From: JBBQYD01 sp942493075 | GTDB lineage: Bacteria; Verrucomicrobiota; Verrucomicrobiia; Limisphaerales; UBA8199 | Assembly (NCBI GenBank): GCA_942493075.1 | Contig: OW818681.1 | Span: 186,001 to 250,000, forward strand | Direction: 5' to 3' | DNA length: 64,000 bases | Part shown: piece after piece, positions 29,349-37,795 of the stretch | Position numbering within the stretch: the stretch's first letter is position 1 | How the letters are laid out: each line of letters starts with the position of its first letter | Program-made: the position numbers and the translations under genes | The notes under the pieces: generated by a model | What the model saw: the letters and a program-made list of their open reading frames with translations, nothing else | Database searches by the model: none | What the model was told of the DNA's origin: nothing

Positions 29349-30857
29349 TCAAATTTCTCCCTTTGCCCGCAGGATCAATTCCGTCTTGAACTCATGCAGG
29401 CCCAGTTCCAGACCTGCCGGATACTGGTGAGGATTCGCGAACCTCTTTAAGCCCGCATGCAACATCGAGAGCTGCTTTTGGGCGCGTGTCCGGATTGCAT
29501 CCAGTGAAGGAACCTTATAGACCACTTTGCCGCCACGCATAACGGGAACCAGCAAGTCTTCGTATTTGGTTTTGGTGGAGAAATGCTTCCGCCGGGTCGG
29601 ATCCGCCGGGTCCACGATCGTCGTCGTTCCGGAGAGCGGGCGTGTTTCATCATAGATGGCATCGCCGATGAATTCATTTGCATTCCTGAAGCGCCGCACC
29701 TGAAGCACTCCTGGGTTTGTGACTTTCGCCGTCTGCTCCGATAGCTTCACTTTATGGACCCAGGTGCCATCGGAATTGCGAATAGCTGAGAGCTTGTAAA
29801 CGCCGCCCAAAGCGGGCTGGTCAAAGGCGGTGACCAACATCGTCCCCACTCCCCAGACATTGATTTTCGCGCCCTGTTGCTTAAGGCTGGCGATCAGATG
29901 CTCAGTTAGATCGTTGCTGGCAATGATTGCGGCGTCTTTGAAACCAGCTTTGTCGAGAATCTTGCGCGCTTCGATGCTCAGGTAGGCCAGATCGCCTGAA
30001 TCGAGCCGAATTCCGCCAAGCTTGTGACCGAGCTTTCGCAGGTGTTTGGCCGCTTCGACCGCGTTGCGAACACCCTGAAGAGAGTCGTAGGTATCGACCA
30101 GGAAAATGCAGTTATTCGGCAGGGCATCAGCATAGGCTTTGAATGCCTCAGGTTCGCTGTCAAAGGCCATCACCCAACTGTGGGCGTGGGTTCCTTTGAC
30201 CGGGATTCCAAACACTTTTCCGGCGAGCACGTTTGATGTTCCAGCGCAACCGCCAATGTAAGCCGAGCGACTGGCTGTCAGCGCACCATCGATCCCCTGG
30301 GCCCTGCGAAGGCCAAACTCCACCACCGGATCTCCCTCGGCGGCGAGGCACACCCTTGCAGCCTTTGTCGCGATGAGGGACTGAAAATTGACCAGGTTTA
30401 GCAACGCGCTTTCGATGAGTTGGGCTTGTAGAATGGGTCCGCGAACCCTCACGAGTGGCTCCTGCGGAAACACAGCCGTGCCCTCCGGCACCGCGTCCAC
30501 ATCCAGACGAAGCTTCAGCCGTGAGAGGTATTTAAGAAACGCGGAATCGAAGAGCCTCCGGTTGTCATTCCCTTTAAGTTGGCCCAGGTAATCGAGATCG
30601 GATGTTGCAAATTTGAACCCGTGCAGGTAGTCAATGCAGTCGCTAAGCCCGCAAGCCAGTGTGAAGCCTCCCCCGAAGGGCTGCTTGCGAAAGAGCAGGT
30701 GAAAGACAGCTTCCTGATCCGCCTTACCTGTCTTCCAATAGCCGTATGCCATCGTAAGCTGGTAAAGATCGGTCAGCAGTGCCTGGGCGCCGGGATGATT
30801 TCGTAAGGCCGTGTTCATTGTGGGTGTAATAGTAACACGAAGACACAGTGAAATCAA
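29349..30857 (-). CDS. pncB: Nicotinate phosphoribosyltransferase
   Basis: 502 residues. It makes nicotinate mononucleotide from nicotinate and PRPP, the salvage entry to NAD. Motifs: [15 protein letters not shown] at the N-terminus, substrate-site [38 protein letters not shown] and [11 protein letters not shown]. Normal length for the bacterial/archaeal long form. It is the middle gene of a minus-strand operon between an NMNAT-like/methyltransferase fusion (66-base gap) and the MJ1316 gene (4-base gap). Its substrate would be supplied by the nicotinamidase of the divergent operon. Confidence 0.94.
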   Translation of the reverse strand: MISLCLRVTITPTMNTALRNHPGAQALLTDLYQLTMAYGYWKTGKADQEAVFHLLFRKQPFGGGFTLACGLSDCIDYLHGFKFATSDLDYLGQLKGNDNRRLFDSAFLKYLSRLKLRLDVDAVPEGTAVFPQEPLVRVRGPILQAQLIESALLNLVNFQSLIATKAARVCLAAEGDPVVEFGLRRAQGIDGALTASRSAYIGGCAGTSNVLAGKVFGIPVKGTHAHSWVMAFDSEPEAFKAYADALPNNCIFLVDTYDSLQGVRNAVEAAKHLRKLGHKLGGIRLDSGDLAYLSIEARKILDKAGFKDAAIIASNDLTEHLIASLKQQGAKINVWGVGTMLVTAFDQPALGGVYKLSAIRNSDGTWVHKVKLSEQTAKVTNPGVLQVRRFRNANEFIGDAIYDETRPLSGTTTIVDPADPTRRKHFSTKTKYEDLLVPVMRGGKVVYKVPSLDAIRTRAQKQLSMLHAGLKRFANPHQYPAGLELGLHEFKTELILRAKGEI

Positions 30858-30923
30858 GCACTACCCCTTGCTTGAAGATCCCTGACTTCGCCAGCCACCA
30901 CAAACCCGGAAGTCACAAACCGG

Positions 30924-32537
30924 TCAGGTCATCGGCTTTTCAGCCACAAGGACCATATTGGTTGGAGGCCAGTCCAAGGGCACTCCATGCGTTCCACGGA
31001 GGCGCACGCGCCCGGTATAGCGATGTTGGATAATCCATAGATTCGCATAGCATCGCGATCCGCGCTCCGGCTGAGTCGCATTCTCCAACACCTGAAACCC
31101 AGCTTCAGCAAGCGCGGCCTTCCACTGTCCGAAACCCCAGAAACAGAACTCCTCGTTCATCTCCGCCACCCAGTTGTCCACATAATCCTTCTTGGACAGA
31201 AACTCGGCAGCCTGCCATAGCGCCAACTGGTAATGGGGTTGCCCTTCGCAAACCGTTTCTATGAATGGAAAGGGACGCCGCCCGCCCAGAAAATCCCTGG
31301 CGAACAACTGAAAGCGGCTGCGCGTCGATAGCCCGCGAACCCAATCTGCCTGGCGTCCATCGTGGCGTGCGAGCTCCTCGGCTGCCGGGTTTAGTCCATC
31401 TTCCTTAGAACACCACAGGGAGACTGTCGATTCCCGGTTCTCCGGACCGACCACATCCCGGATGAGCAAGCGTCCTCCCGGACGAAGCTGACGAAACTTC
31501 TCCGAAAGATAGCCGCGCACCGACTCCTCGCCGCGTCCGTAACTCCAGATCTCATGGAGGGTGCTGTTGCAGACGGTGGTATCGATGGATTCGGAATCGA
31601 AGATTCGGTCAAAGAGGTTGCGGTGGAAGAAATGAACGTAAGCGCCACCGAACTCGCCCGCCCGCTGGCGTTCGTGGAACCGCCCGGCAAACTCCGCCGA
31701 TAGATCAATTCCATACAGGTCCGAGTCGGGAAAGTCGGAGCTGATTTCTGCAAGCAGAGCGCCATCAGCACATCCTTCATCCACAATACGCCCGGATTTG
31801 ATGCCGTCGCGGATATCGAGGTACTTGAGCCGGATGATCTCGTTCATTCCGCGGGCATAGCTGCTGTAATTACGTGTTTCGGTTAAGCTGCCTTCCTGGT
31901 TCGTCAGGGGATCCGAATAGAGACGCCGGATCCGCAGAGGAACCTCGGGAAGATCCTCGAATAAACTCCCATGACTCTCAGCCAGGTTGGACTTCACCAA
32001 CGGCCCGTGCGCCCATTCAGTCTGGGTCCCAATCTCGCGAACGATTTCAATGGGGGTTGCAGGTTTTGGATCAGGTTCGGCGGATTCGGCTAGCGCTATA
32101 GCAAAGCCGAGTTTCTGGTATAGCCCAACCACTTCCGGGGTGGAACACAGCACGAGGCAGTTTTCAGGCGTCAGACTGACAGCCATCTCACTTTGGTTCG
32201 CTATCTCCTTGAGCGTGAAATCCGCGAAGTTTTGGGTGTGTCCGTAATGCGGGATTCCAACGATTCGAAAGCGGAACGGCACCACACGGCGCAGGTCTCT
32301 GGCGAAGCGATCAACCCCGATGGCTCGCACGTGGAAAGGAATTGGGTTGTAGCGCGAGTTTTCCTGGTTCGCCGAGGTAATGGCAAAGATGATCTCCGTT
32401 GGAGGGTCGCTCAACCTGCATCGTCCAGAGATCAAGCCAGGCAACTCCTCGGGTGCGGTGGTGAGAACTCGTCTCAGGTAATCTTGCTGAAAGCGGGTGT
32501 TGACCAGGTGCCGTCCCGGAAAAAGCAGGTAGTTCAT
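30924..32537 (-). CDS. NMN-adenylyltransferase-like domain fused to a SAM methyltransferase
   Basis: 537 residues. Residues 1-150 look like a diverged NMN adenylyltransferase: YLLFPGRHLVNTRFQ stands where GRFxPxHxGH occurs, then IIFAITSANQENSRYNP (compare IGSAQxSHTxxNPF) and CLVLCSTPEVVGLYQKLGF (compare TGNPLVxxLFxEAGY). The HxGH histidine pair is not conserved as such, so activity is uncertain. Residues about 225-535 are a class I methyltransferase: motif I VDEGCADGA (252-260), YGIDLS, STLHEIWSYG and LRPGGRLLIRDVVGP. First gene of the operon with pncB and MJ1316. The methyl acceptor is unknown; RNA or a pyridine nucleotide is plausible. Confidence 0.65.
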   Translation of the reverse strand: MNYLLFPGRHLVNTRFQQDYLRRVLTTAPEELPGLISGRCRLSDPPTEIIFAITSANQENSRYNPIPFHVRAIGVDRFARDLRRVVPFRFRIVGIPHYGHTQNFADFTLKEIANQSEMAVSLTPENCLVLCSTPEVVGLYQKLGFAIALAESAEPDPKPATPIEIVREIGTQTEWAHGPLVKSNLAESHGSLFEDLPEVPLRIRRLYSDPLTNQEGSLTETRNYSSYARGMNEIIRLKYLDIRDGIKSGRIVDEGCADGALLAEISSDFPDSDLYGIDLSAEFAGRFHERQRAGEFGGAYVHFFHRNLFDRIFDSESIDTTVCNSTLHEIWSYGRGEESVRGYLSEKFRQLRPGGRLLIRDVVGPENRESTVSLWCSKEDGLNPAAEELARHDGRQADWVRGLSTRSRFQLFARDFLGGRRPFPFIETVCEGQPHYQLALWQAAEFLSKKDYVDNWVAEMNEEFCFWGFGQWKAALAEAGFQVLENATQPERGSRCYANLWIIQHRYTGRVRLRGTHGVPLDWPPTNMVLVAEKPMT

Positions 32538-32827
32538 GCGGGTTTGCGTGTTGGCGTTAACGTGGGCAAGGGTTGAGGGGCACCGGTAAGAGCATAGCCG
32601 CCTCGAGAGGTTTCACTCCAGGCCACAGGGCGGGGCTGTACTCAGCGAGTTCGGTCCCAGGTCTTACCGTTGCTGTTGGGTTTACCATGGGCGGCAGATT
32701 AACAAGAAGCGTTTTGACATTCACGAACTGGTTTTGAACAGACTGCTTTGGTCATTTTTAGAGAGGCCGCATGTCTGTCTCGCGAATGCTGCTGCTCGAT
32801 CGCAAATAAACCAGCGAATCGGGATCC

Positions 32828-32949
32828 GTACTGTTGGTAGCAATGTCCAACAACATCGATTACCCCTGCCTTTTCGGGTTTGCGCTTTCCGGCGCAAACC
32901 CGAAAAGGCAGGGTTTACATAGAAGGAGGCGTGAAGCTACCAACAGTAC
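32828..32949. mobile_element. 122-bp MITE-like palindromic element
   Basis: Perfect 14-bp terminal inverted repeats GTACTGTTGGTAGC ... GCTACCAACAGTAC flank an internal perfect hairpin of about 22 bp (arms starting CCCTGCCTTTTCGGGTTTGC). There is no coding capacity. A one-sided relative lies at 19792-19875. It was probably mobilised by a transposase in trans. Confidence 0.75.
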
Positions 32950-32977
32950 GGAAGTGGAACGAAACTGTTTCCGGGTA

Positions 32978-33027
32978 TTGACATGGTGTGCCACATACAC
33001 TACAACTAGCCTGTGTAAAGGATACAC
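32978..33027 (+). promoter_or_regulatory. Promoter and operator of the SPFH-KptA-PncA operon
   Basis: TTGACA (32978-32983), 17-bp spacer, TACAAC (33001-33006), overlaid by half-sites TACAC (32996-33000), GTGTA (33013-33017) and TACAC (33023-33027) in inverted arrangement. Almost the same sequence recurs at 39302-39351 before another gene of the island, which argues that both are functional and answer to one regulator. Confidence 0.75.
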
Positions 33028-33048
33028 GAACAAAACGAAAGGCACCAT

Positions 33049-34074
33049 ATGATCGGCATTAAGCTCATCAAGGTTCAGCCCACCACCTACCTTCTGCAGT
33101 ATCGTGGCGGCAAGATTGTCCGCGAAGGGCTGGGGCTCTCCTTCTTTTACTATGCGCCGACAACATCCCTGGTAGCGGTTCCGGTGGGGAGCGCGGACAT
33201 CCCGTTTATTTTCCAGGAAACCACGGCTGATTTCCAAGCCGTCACAATCCAGGGCCAGGTGACCTATCGTGTGGGAGATCCGAGGCGATTGGCGGGGCTG
33301 TTGAACTACACACTTGCCCTGAACGGTCGGGATTACACCTCGGAAGATCCAGAGAAGCTTCCGGAACGTGTCATCCACGTCATCAACGTGCTGGCACGGG
33401 CCGAACTCCAGAAGCTTCCACTGCGCGAAGCTATCCGAGCGTCGGACGAACTGGTTCAAACCGTGAAGGCGCGCTTGGTTGCGGCGGATGAGATTACTTC
33501 CCTTGGTTTGGAGGTGCTTGGCCTGTCGATTCTGGCCATCAAGCCTACCCCTGAGACGGCGCGAGCGTTGGAAGCTGAGGCGCGGGAACAAATGTTCCGG
33601 GACGCGGATGAAGCTATCTACGCGCGGCGCAACTCGGCCGTTGAGCAGGAACGCGCGATCAAGGAGAACGAGCTGAACACCGAGATCGCGATCGAAACCA
33701 AGAAGCGCCAGATCCGCGAGACTCAGATGGACGCGGAACGCGCGGTGCAGGAAAAGGAAGGGCTGCTCAAGAAGGAAGCGCTCGAATCGAACATCAGCCT
33801 CGAAGACCGACGCAAGAGCCTGGTGGTATTAGCCGCGGAGAATGCCAAGGCTGAAGCCGACGCCCGTGCCTACGGCGTAGCGAGCACCATGAAAGCATTA
33901 GCAACCGCGGACACCCGGATTCTTCAGGCGCTTGCCAGCACCGGGATGAAGCCGGAACAACTCATTGCCTTTGCATTTCAGGAATTGGCCAGCAACGCGG
34001 AGAAGATCGGTCAGCTCAACATCTCGCCAGATCTCCTCCGGGAACTGCTCACCCCACAAACCGGACGAAAATGA
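33049..34074 (+). CDS. SPFH/band-7 domain protein
   Basis: 341 residues. The N-terminal SPFH domain (about 1-190: GIKLIKVQPTTYLLQYRGGKIVREGLGLSFFY ... VTIQGQVTYRVGDPRRLAGLLNYTL ... LGLEVLGLSILAIKPTPE) is followed by a charged coiled coil (about 190-275, EQERAIKENELNTEIAIETKKRQ). There is no strong membrane helix, so it is a soluble or peripheral stomatin-like scaffold. GAAAGG precedes the ATG. First gene of the plus operon; its stop overlaps the next start (ATGA). Band-7 proteins are known companions of NAD- and RNA-repair enzymes in gene neighbourhoods. Confidence 0.87.
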   Translation: MIGIKLIKVQPTTYLLQYRGGKIVREGLGLSFFYYAPTTSLVAVPVGSADIPFIFQETTADFQAVTIQGQVTYRVGDPRRLAGLLNYTLALNGRDYTSEDPEKLPERVIHVINVLARAELQKLPLREAIRASDELVQTVKARLVAADEITSLGLEVLGLSILAIKPTPETARALEAEAREQMFRDADEAIYARRNSAVEQERAIKENELNTEIAIETKKRQIRETQMDAERAVQEKEGLLKKEALESNISLEDRRKSLVVLAAENAKAEADARAYGVASTMKALATADTRILQALASTGMKPEQLIAFAFQELASNAEKIGQLNISPDLLRELLTPQTGRK

Positions 34075-35072
34075 ACCGTCTGACCGACAATAAAATTGTC
34101 CTGGTGACAAGGCCGACGCGCCTGGCTGAATTGGTGATTCGATTCAACACCGTCAGCCAGGCCAGATTCTACGTTGAGCACCAGGGAGCGGATTTCTCGG
34201 ATTATCTCCGCGAGGACGAGACTTATCATCGTGCTCTGGCCGAGACGCAGTCTGTCCTGTCACAAATAGGACGAGTCCAAACGGTGGACCGTGGATTTCT
34301 GCCGAACTTTGTGTTCGGTCCTGAGGATACAGTTGTTACCCTGGGGCAGGACGGACTGGTGGCGAATACGTTGAAATATCTTAACGGCCAGCCTGTCGTG
34401 GGCGTGAACCCCGACCCTGAACGTTGGGACGGGCGGTTGTTGCCATTTCGTGTGAGCGATCTGTCGAAACTGATGCCCGAAGTCGTGTCGAGGAAACGCT
34501 CCACGCGTGCAGTGACCATGGCCAAAGTTTCATTGAACAACGGTCAGATCATGTATGGCGTGAATGATCTATTCATTGGACCAAAGACGCATTGCTCGGC
34601 GCGCTACCTGATTCGCAGTGGCGATGCAAGCGAGACGCAATCATCGAGCGGCGTGATTGTCTCCACCGGCATGGGCTCGACTGGTTGGCTAAAAAGCCTC
34701 CTCACCGGGGCTGCGGCCATCACGCGGTCGGCAGGCTCCAGCCTCGCCAGCCAAGCGACGGAAGAGTTATATGCAGATCCTGGCGTGAAGGCCAAGACCA
34801 GTCCCAAGGTTCGTTTCAACGTGAAGACGGAATTCTCATGGGATGCCGATTATCTGTTTTACACGGTTCGCGAGCCGTTCCCTACGAAAACCACGGGGGC
34901 AAACATGGTGTTTGGCCGTGTCACCCCTGAGAGCCCGCTGATTCTCGAATCGAGAATGGCCGAGAACGGTGTCATCTTCAGCGATGGAATCGAAAAGGAC
35001 TTCCTTGAGTTCAACTCGGGAACCCAGGCAATCATCGGAATTGCCGAACGCAAAGGTGTGTTGGTGGAGTGA
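34071..35072 (+). CDS. NAD kinase-like protein
   Basis: 333 residues with the NAD kinase/diacylglycerol kinase-like fold pattern: TVVTLGQDGLVANTLKYL where NAD kinase has GGDGT (here GQDG, 92-95), VVGVNPDP, YGVNDLFIG (NE/ND motif, 165-166) and GVIVSTGMGSTGW (198-206, the conserved T/S-G-S-T-A/G region). The substituted second Gly may alter phosphate-donor use. It could phosphorylate NAD or an ADP-ribose derivative, or be a binding protein. The start overlaps the SPFH stop by four bases, so the two are coupled. Confidence 0.75.
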   Translation: MNRLTDNKIVLVTRPTRLAELVIRFNTVSQARFYVEHQGADFSDYLREDETYHRALAETQSVLSQIGRVQTVDRGFLPNFVFGPEDTVVTLGQDGLVANTLKYLNGQPVVGVNPDPERWDGRLLPFRVSDLSKLMPEVVSRKRSTRAVTMAKVSLNNGQIMYGVNDLFIGPKTHCSARYLIRSGDASETQSSSGVIVSTGMGSTGWLKSLLTGAAAITRSAGSSLASQATEELYADPGVKAKTSPKVRFNVKTEFSWDADYLFYTVREPFPTKTTGANMVFGRVTPESPLILESRMAENGVIFSDGIEKDFLEFNSGTQAIIGIAERKGVLVE

Positions 35073-35076
35073 GCCT

Positions 35077-36411
35077 ATGAAAACAATCCTGCTGCTGGAA
35101 GATAATGACGACCGAATAGCCGCCTTCGAGAAGACGGTCTCCGTTCTCGGCTTCGAACTGAAGGTTTGGCGCGATGCGCCTTCGATGATTTCAGAATGCG
35201 AGGCTTTCTTTCCGACTACGGTCCTGATCTCGCTGGATCATGATTTGAATCCAGCACCCGAGGCGACTGCTGATCCAGGCACGGGTGTAGATGTAGCACG
35301 GTTCCTGGGGGACTTCATGCCTGTTTGTCCCGTCCTGATTCATTCATCGAATACGGACCGCGTTTACTCGATGCATAATGAACTTCGGTTTGCTGGATGG
35401 ATTGTTGATCGGGTGGGCCCGCTCGGGGCAGACTGGATTGAGACCTCCTGGCTGACCGCGGCGCAACGGATGCTCAAAGAATTCCCGAATACCTGGAAGG
35501 CCTGCCTTTCAAGTGACCATATCGAGCGGGTTGAGCGTATGAAACTGTCGCTCGACGGTCTTGGCCTGGGTGATGCCCTGGGCGAGATGTTGAGCTATCA
35601 GGCGCACAAGGCTCCGCGCCTCCTTGCTGAAGACGCTCTTCCCGCTGGCCCCTGGTTCCACACGGACGACACAGAAATGGCGATCTCTATTTGTGCTGTG
35701 CTCAAATCGCACGGTCGCGTGTATCAGGACGCGCTCGCTAAACGGTTCGCCCGGCGCTTTGAGCGGGACCCGGACCGTGGCTATGGGAAAATGACACGCA
35801 TACAGATGCGAGAGATAACGGCAGGTGCCAAGTGGCGGGACATGGCAGCCAACGCATTCGGCGGGCAAGGTTCCATGGGGAACGGCAGCGCCATGCGGAT
35901 CGCGCCGCTGGGCGCCTACTTCGCCGATGATTTTAAGCGGTGCACGGAAGAGGCGAGAGCTTCATCCTTGGTGACTCATACGCATCCTGAAGCAGTTGCA
36001 GGGGCGATTGCGGTAGCCGTGGCTGCTGCGGCTTCCTGGCAATTGCGGGAAGCCCCAAACCCTGAGCGTACACGGGCGTTCTTTGATGCTGTGCTGGGCC
36101 AGACGCCGGAGAGTCGGGTCCGTCGTGGAATCGCTCTGGCATGCACAACTCCACCAGAAGTACCGGAAGAAGATGTTGCTCGCGCGCTTGGCAACGGGTC
36201 GCAGGTGACGGCGCCAGACACCGTGCCCTTCTGCATCTGGATGGCGGCAAATCACCTGGATGGGTTTGTTGATGCCCTGGGGAAAACAATAAGTGTGGGA
36301 GGGGATTGTGACACGAACGCAGCTATCGTCTGCGGCATCGTGGCCCTGAGCGCAGGTCGGGAAAGCATCCCGGTCGAGTGGTTGAGGGCAAGAGAAAGGA
36401 TTGATCTGTGA
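35077..36411 (+). CDS. Cyclic-phosphate-processing receiver fused to ADP-ribosylglycohydrolase
   Basis: 444 residues from ATG 35077, 4 bases after the previous stop; an in-frame ATG at 34969 lies inside the upstream gene. Residues 1-135 form a receiver-like fold without output domain (LLLEDNDDRIAAFE, LISLDHDLNPA, LIHSSN), matching the cREC group predicted to process cyclic phosphates such as ADP-ribose 1'',2''-cyclic phosphate. Residues 155-444 are an ADP-ribosylglycohydrolase with HTDDTE (195-200), GNGSAMRI, THTHPEA and GGDCDTNAA metal sites intact. The fusion suggests consecutive steps on an ADP-ribose phosphate product. Confidence 0.85.
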   Translation: MKTILLLEDNDDRIAAFEKTVSVLGFELKVWRDAPSMISECEAFFPTTVLISLDHDLNPAPEATADPGTGVDVARFLGDFMPVCPVLIHSSNTDRVYSMHNELRFAGWIVDRVGPLGADWIETSWLTAAQRMLKEFPNTWKACLSSDHIERVERMKLSLDGLGLGDALGEMLSYQAHKAPRLLAEDALPAGPWFHTDDTEMAISICAVLKSHGRVYQDALAKRFARRFERDPDRGYGKMTRIQMREITAGAKWRDMAANAFGGQGSMGNGSAMRIAPLGAYFADDFKRCTEEARASSLVTHTHPEAVAGAIAVAVAAAASWQLREAPNPERTRAFFDAVLGQTPESRVRRGIALACTTPPEVPEEDVARALGNGSQVTAPDTVPFCIWMAANHLDGFVDALGKTISVGGDCDTNAAIVCGIVALSAGRESIPVEWLRARERIDL

Positions 36412-36497
36412 ATTCAATTCTACTTACAGAAGGCGGAAACCCGGAGAACCAGATTCGGGGAGTCATAATCCATGATGGCGGGGTCTCTGCCCGATGA
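36408..36497 (+). CDS. Tiny ORF coupled to the cREC-ARH gene
   Basis: 29 codons starting with GTG in a GTGA overlap with the preceding stop: reads VNSILLTEGGNPENQIRGVI and ends SAR. No known motif. It may be a coupled small protein or the 5' remnant of a lost gene in the 127-base gap before kptA. Coding is uncertain. Confidence 0.3.
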   Translation: MNSILLTEGGNPENQIRGVIIHDGGVSAR

Positions 36498-36538
36498 CGT
36501 TACGCTCATCTTGATCACTCTCTGAAAGGAACGCCCCG

Positions 36539-37084
36539 ATGACTAACAAAGAAGAAATTAGAACAAGCAAGTTCCTCAGCTTGATTCTTCGGCACGAACC
36601 CGAGCGGGTCGGGTTGCAGCTTGGCGAAGCAGGTTGGGTAAGTGTGGAAGAACTGTTGAAGGCGGTAAATGAGAACGGTGTGCCGCTAACATTGGCCGAA
36701 CTTCAGAACATTGTTGCCACGAGCGACAAGAAGCGTTTCGCCTTCAGCGACGACGGCCTGCGCATTCGCGCTAGTCAGGGTCATTCCGTAGAGGTGGATC
36801 TACAATACTCTCCGCAAACACCTCCGGAAACTCTCTATCACGGCACAGCCACACGATTTCTGGACGGCATCCGCGAGCACGGCCTGCAAAAGATGCAGAG
36901 GCATGATGTCCACCTGTCCGCAGAGACCAAAGTTACGGTTCAAGTGGGCGGACGACATGGCAAACCGGTGTTGCTGACCATTCGTGCCGGTGACATGCAC
37001 AAGGCTGGCTTCCTTTTTCGATGCTCGGCCAACGGCGTATGGCTGGTTGATCACGTTCCACCCCTATTCATTCGATTCCCATGA
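36539..37084 (+). CDS. kptA: RNA 2'-phosphotransferase (Tpt1/KptA)
   Basis: 181 residues, full length. It transfers an internal RNA 2'-phosphate to NAD+, releasing nicotinamide and ADP-ribose 1'',2''-cyclic phosphate. N-terminal winged lobe SKFLSLILRHEPE (catalytic Arg18-His19), VATSDKKRFAF, then the ADP-ribosyltransferase-like lobe LYHGTATRFLDGIREHGL (99-116), VHLSAET and GVWLVDHVPPLFI. All expected family motifs are present. Start preceded by GAAAGGAACG. The stop overlaps the nicotinamidase start (ATGA), tying production of nicotinamide to its recycling. Confidence 0.95.
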   Translation: MTNKEEIRTSKFLSLILRHEPERVGLQLGEAGWVSVEELLKAVNENGVPLTLAELQNIVATSDKKRFAFSDDGLRIRASQGHSVEVDLQYSPQTPPETLYHGTATRFLDGIREHGLQKMQRHDVHLSAETKVTVQVGGRHGKPVLLTIRAGDMHKAGFLFRCSANGVWLVDHVPPLFIRFP

Positions 37085-37716
37085 AAGCATTGATCCTGGT
37101 TGATATACAAAACGATTTTCTGCCCGGCGGCGCGCTCGCCGTGCCGGAGGGCGATAAAGTAATTCCCATAGCAAACCCACTGCAGCCGATCTTCCCTGTT
37201 GTGGTCGCTACGCAGGATTGGCATCCAGCTAATCACGGGAGTTTTGCAGCCAACCACCGGGGGAAGAATGTTTTTGAGCAAATCGAGCTAAACGGACTTC
37301 CACAAACATTGTGGCCCATGCACTGCGTTCAGAATACCGCAGGTGCGGAATTGGCGAACGCTTTAAATAGCGAAAGGATTGCCAAAGTCTTCCCCAAGGG
37401 CACAGATCCGGGCATAGACAGCTACAGTGGTTTCTTCGACAACGGCCACCGCAAGTCCACCGGCATGGGCGAATGGCTCAAAGCACAAGGCGTAACCGAA
37501 GTATTCGTCTGCGGTTTGGCGACGGATTACTGCGTAAAATTCACTGCCCTCGATGCTCTGCAGATGGGATTCAAAACGCATTTGATTGAGGACGCCAGCC
37601 GGGGCGTAAACCTGCATCCGGGCGATGTAGTGGCAGCAATCCAGGAAATGAAACATGCCGGGATCCAGGTCGTCCAAAGCGCCGAGTTGGTTAGAAGGGG
37701 ATCGAAATCAACGTAA
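37081..37716 (+). CDS. pncA: Nicotinamidase
   Basis: 211 residues. Isochorismatase-fold enzyme converting nicotinamide to nicotinate. Catalytic triad: Asp8 (MKALILVDIQNDF), Lys in IAKVFPKGTDP and Cys in GLATDYCVKFTA. The metal-site Asp and two His are in ATQDWHPANHGSF. Four-base overlap with kptA. With pncB across the divergent region it would return the nicotinamide set free by KptA to the NAD pool. Confidence 0.95.
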   Translation: MKALILVDIQNDFLPGGALAVPEGDKVIPIANPLQPIFPVVVATQDWHPANHGSFAANHRGKNVFEQIELNGLPQTLWPMHCVQNTAGAELANALNSERIAKVFPKGTDPGIDSYSGFFDNGHRKSTGMGEWLKAQGVTEVFVCGLATDYCVKFTALDALQMGFKTHLIEDASRGVNLHPGDVVAAIQEMKHAGIQVVQSAELVRRGSKST

Positions 37717-37723
37717 AACCGAT

Positions 37724-37795
37724 ATGGACCGCCTCTTCCAGCAGTTTGATGATTTATGTGCCAAAACCGGCAGCATGGGAACCACATTCAGATGA
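37724..37795 (+). CDS. Tiny ORF coupled to the second ARH gene
   Basis: 23 codons (MDRLFQQFDDLCAKTGSMGT ...) ending in an ATGA overlap with the ATG at 37792. Its position between pncA and the ARH gene suggests a coupling leader or gene remnant. No motif. Confidence 0.3.
   Translation: MDRLFQQFDDLCAKTGSMGTTFR

Larger units (their letters stand above)
32538..33048. other. Divergent regulatory region of the NAD/RNA island
   Basis: 510 bases between the divergent operons. It contains the MITE-like palindrome at 32828-32949 and the promoter/operator at 32978-33027. No gene is recognised, and no obvious promoter for the minus-strand operon was found by eye. Confidence 0.6.

Noticed and set aside
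34969..35076. Longer N-terminus for the cREC-ARH protein
   Set aside because: This part lies entirely within the upstream NAD-kinase-like gene in another frame; ATG 35077 starts exactly at the conserved receiver strand.
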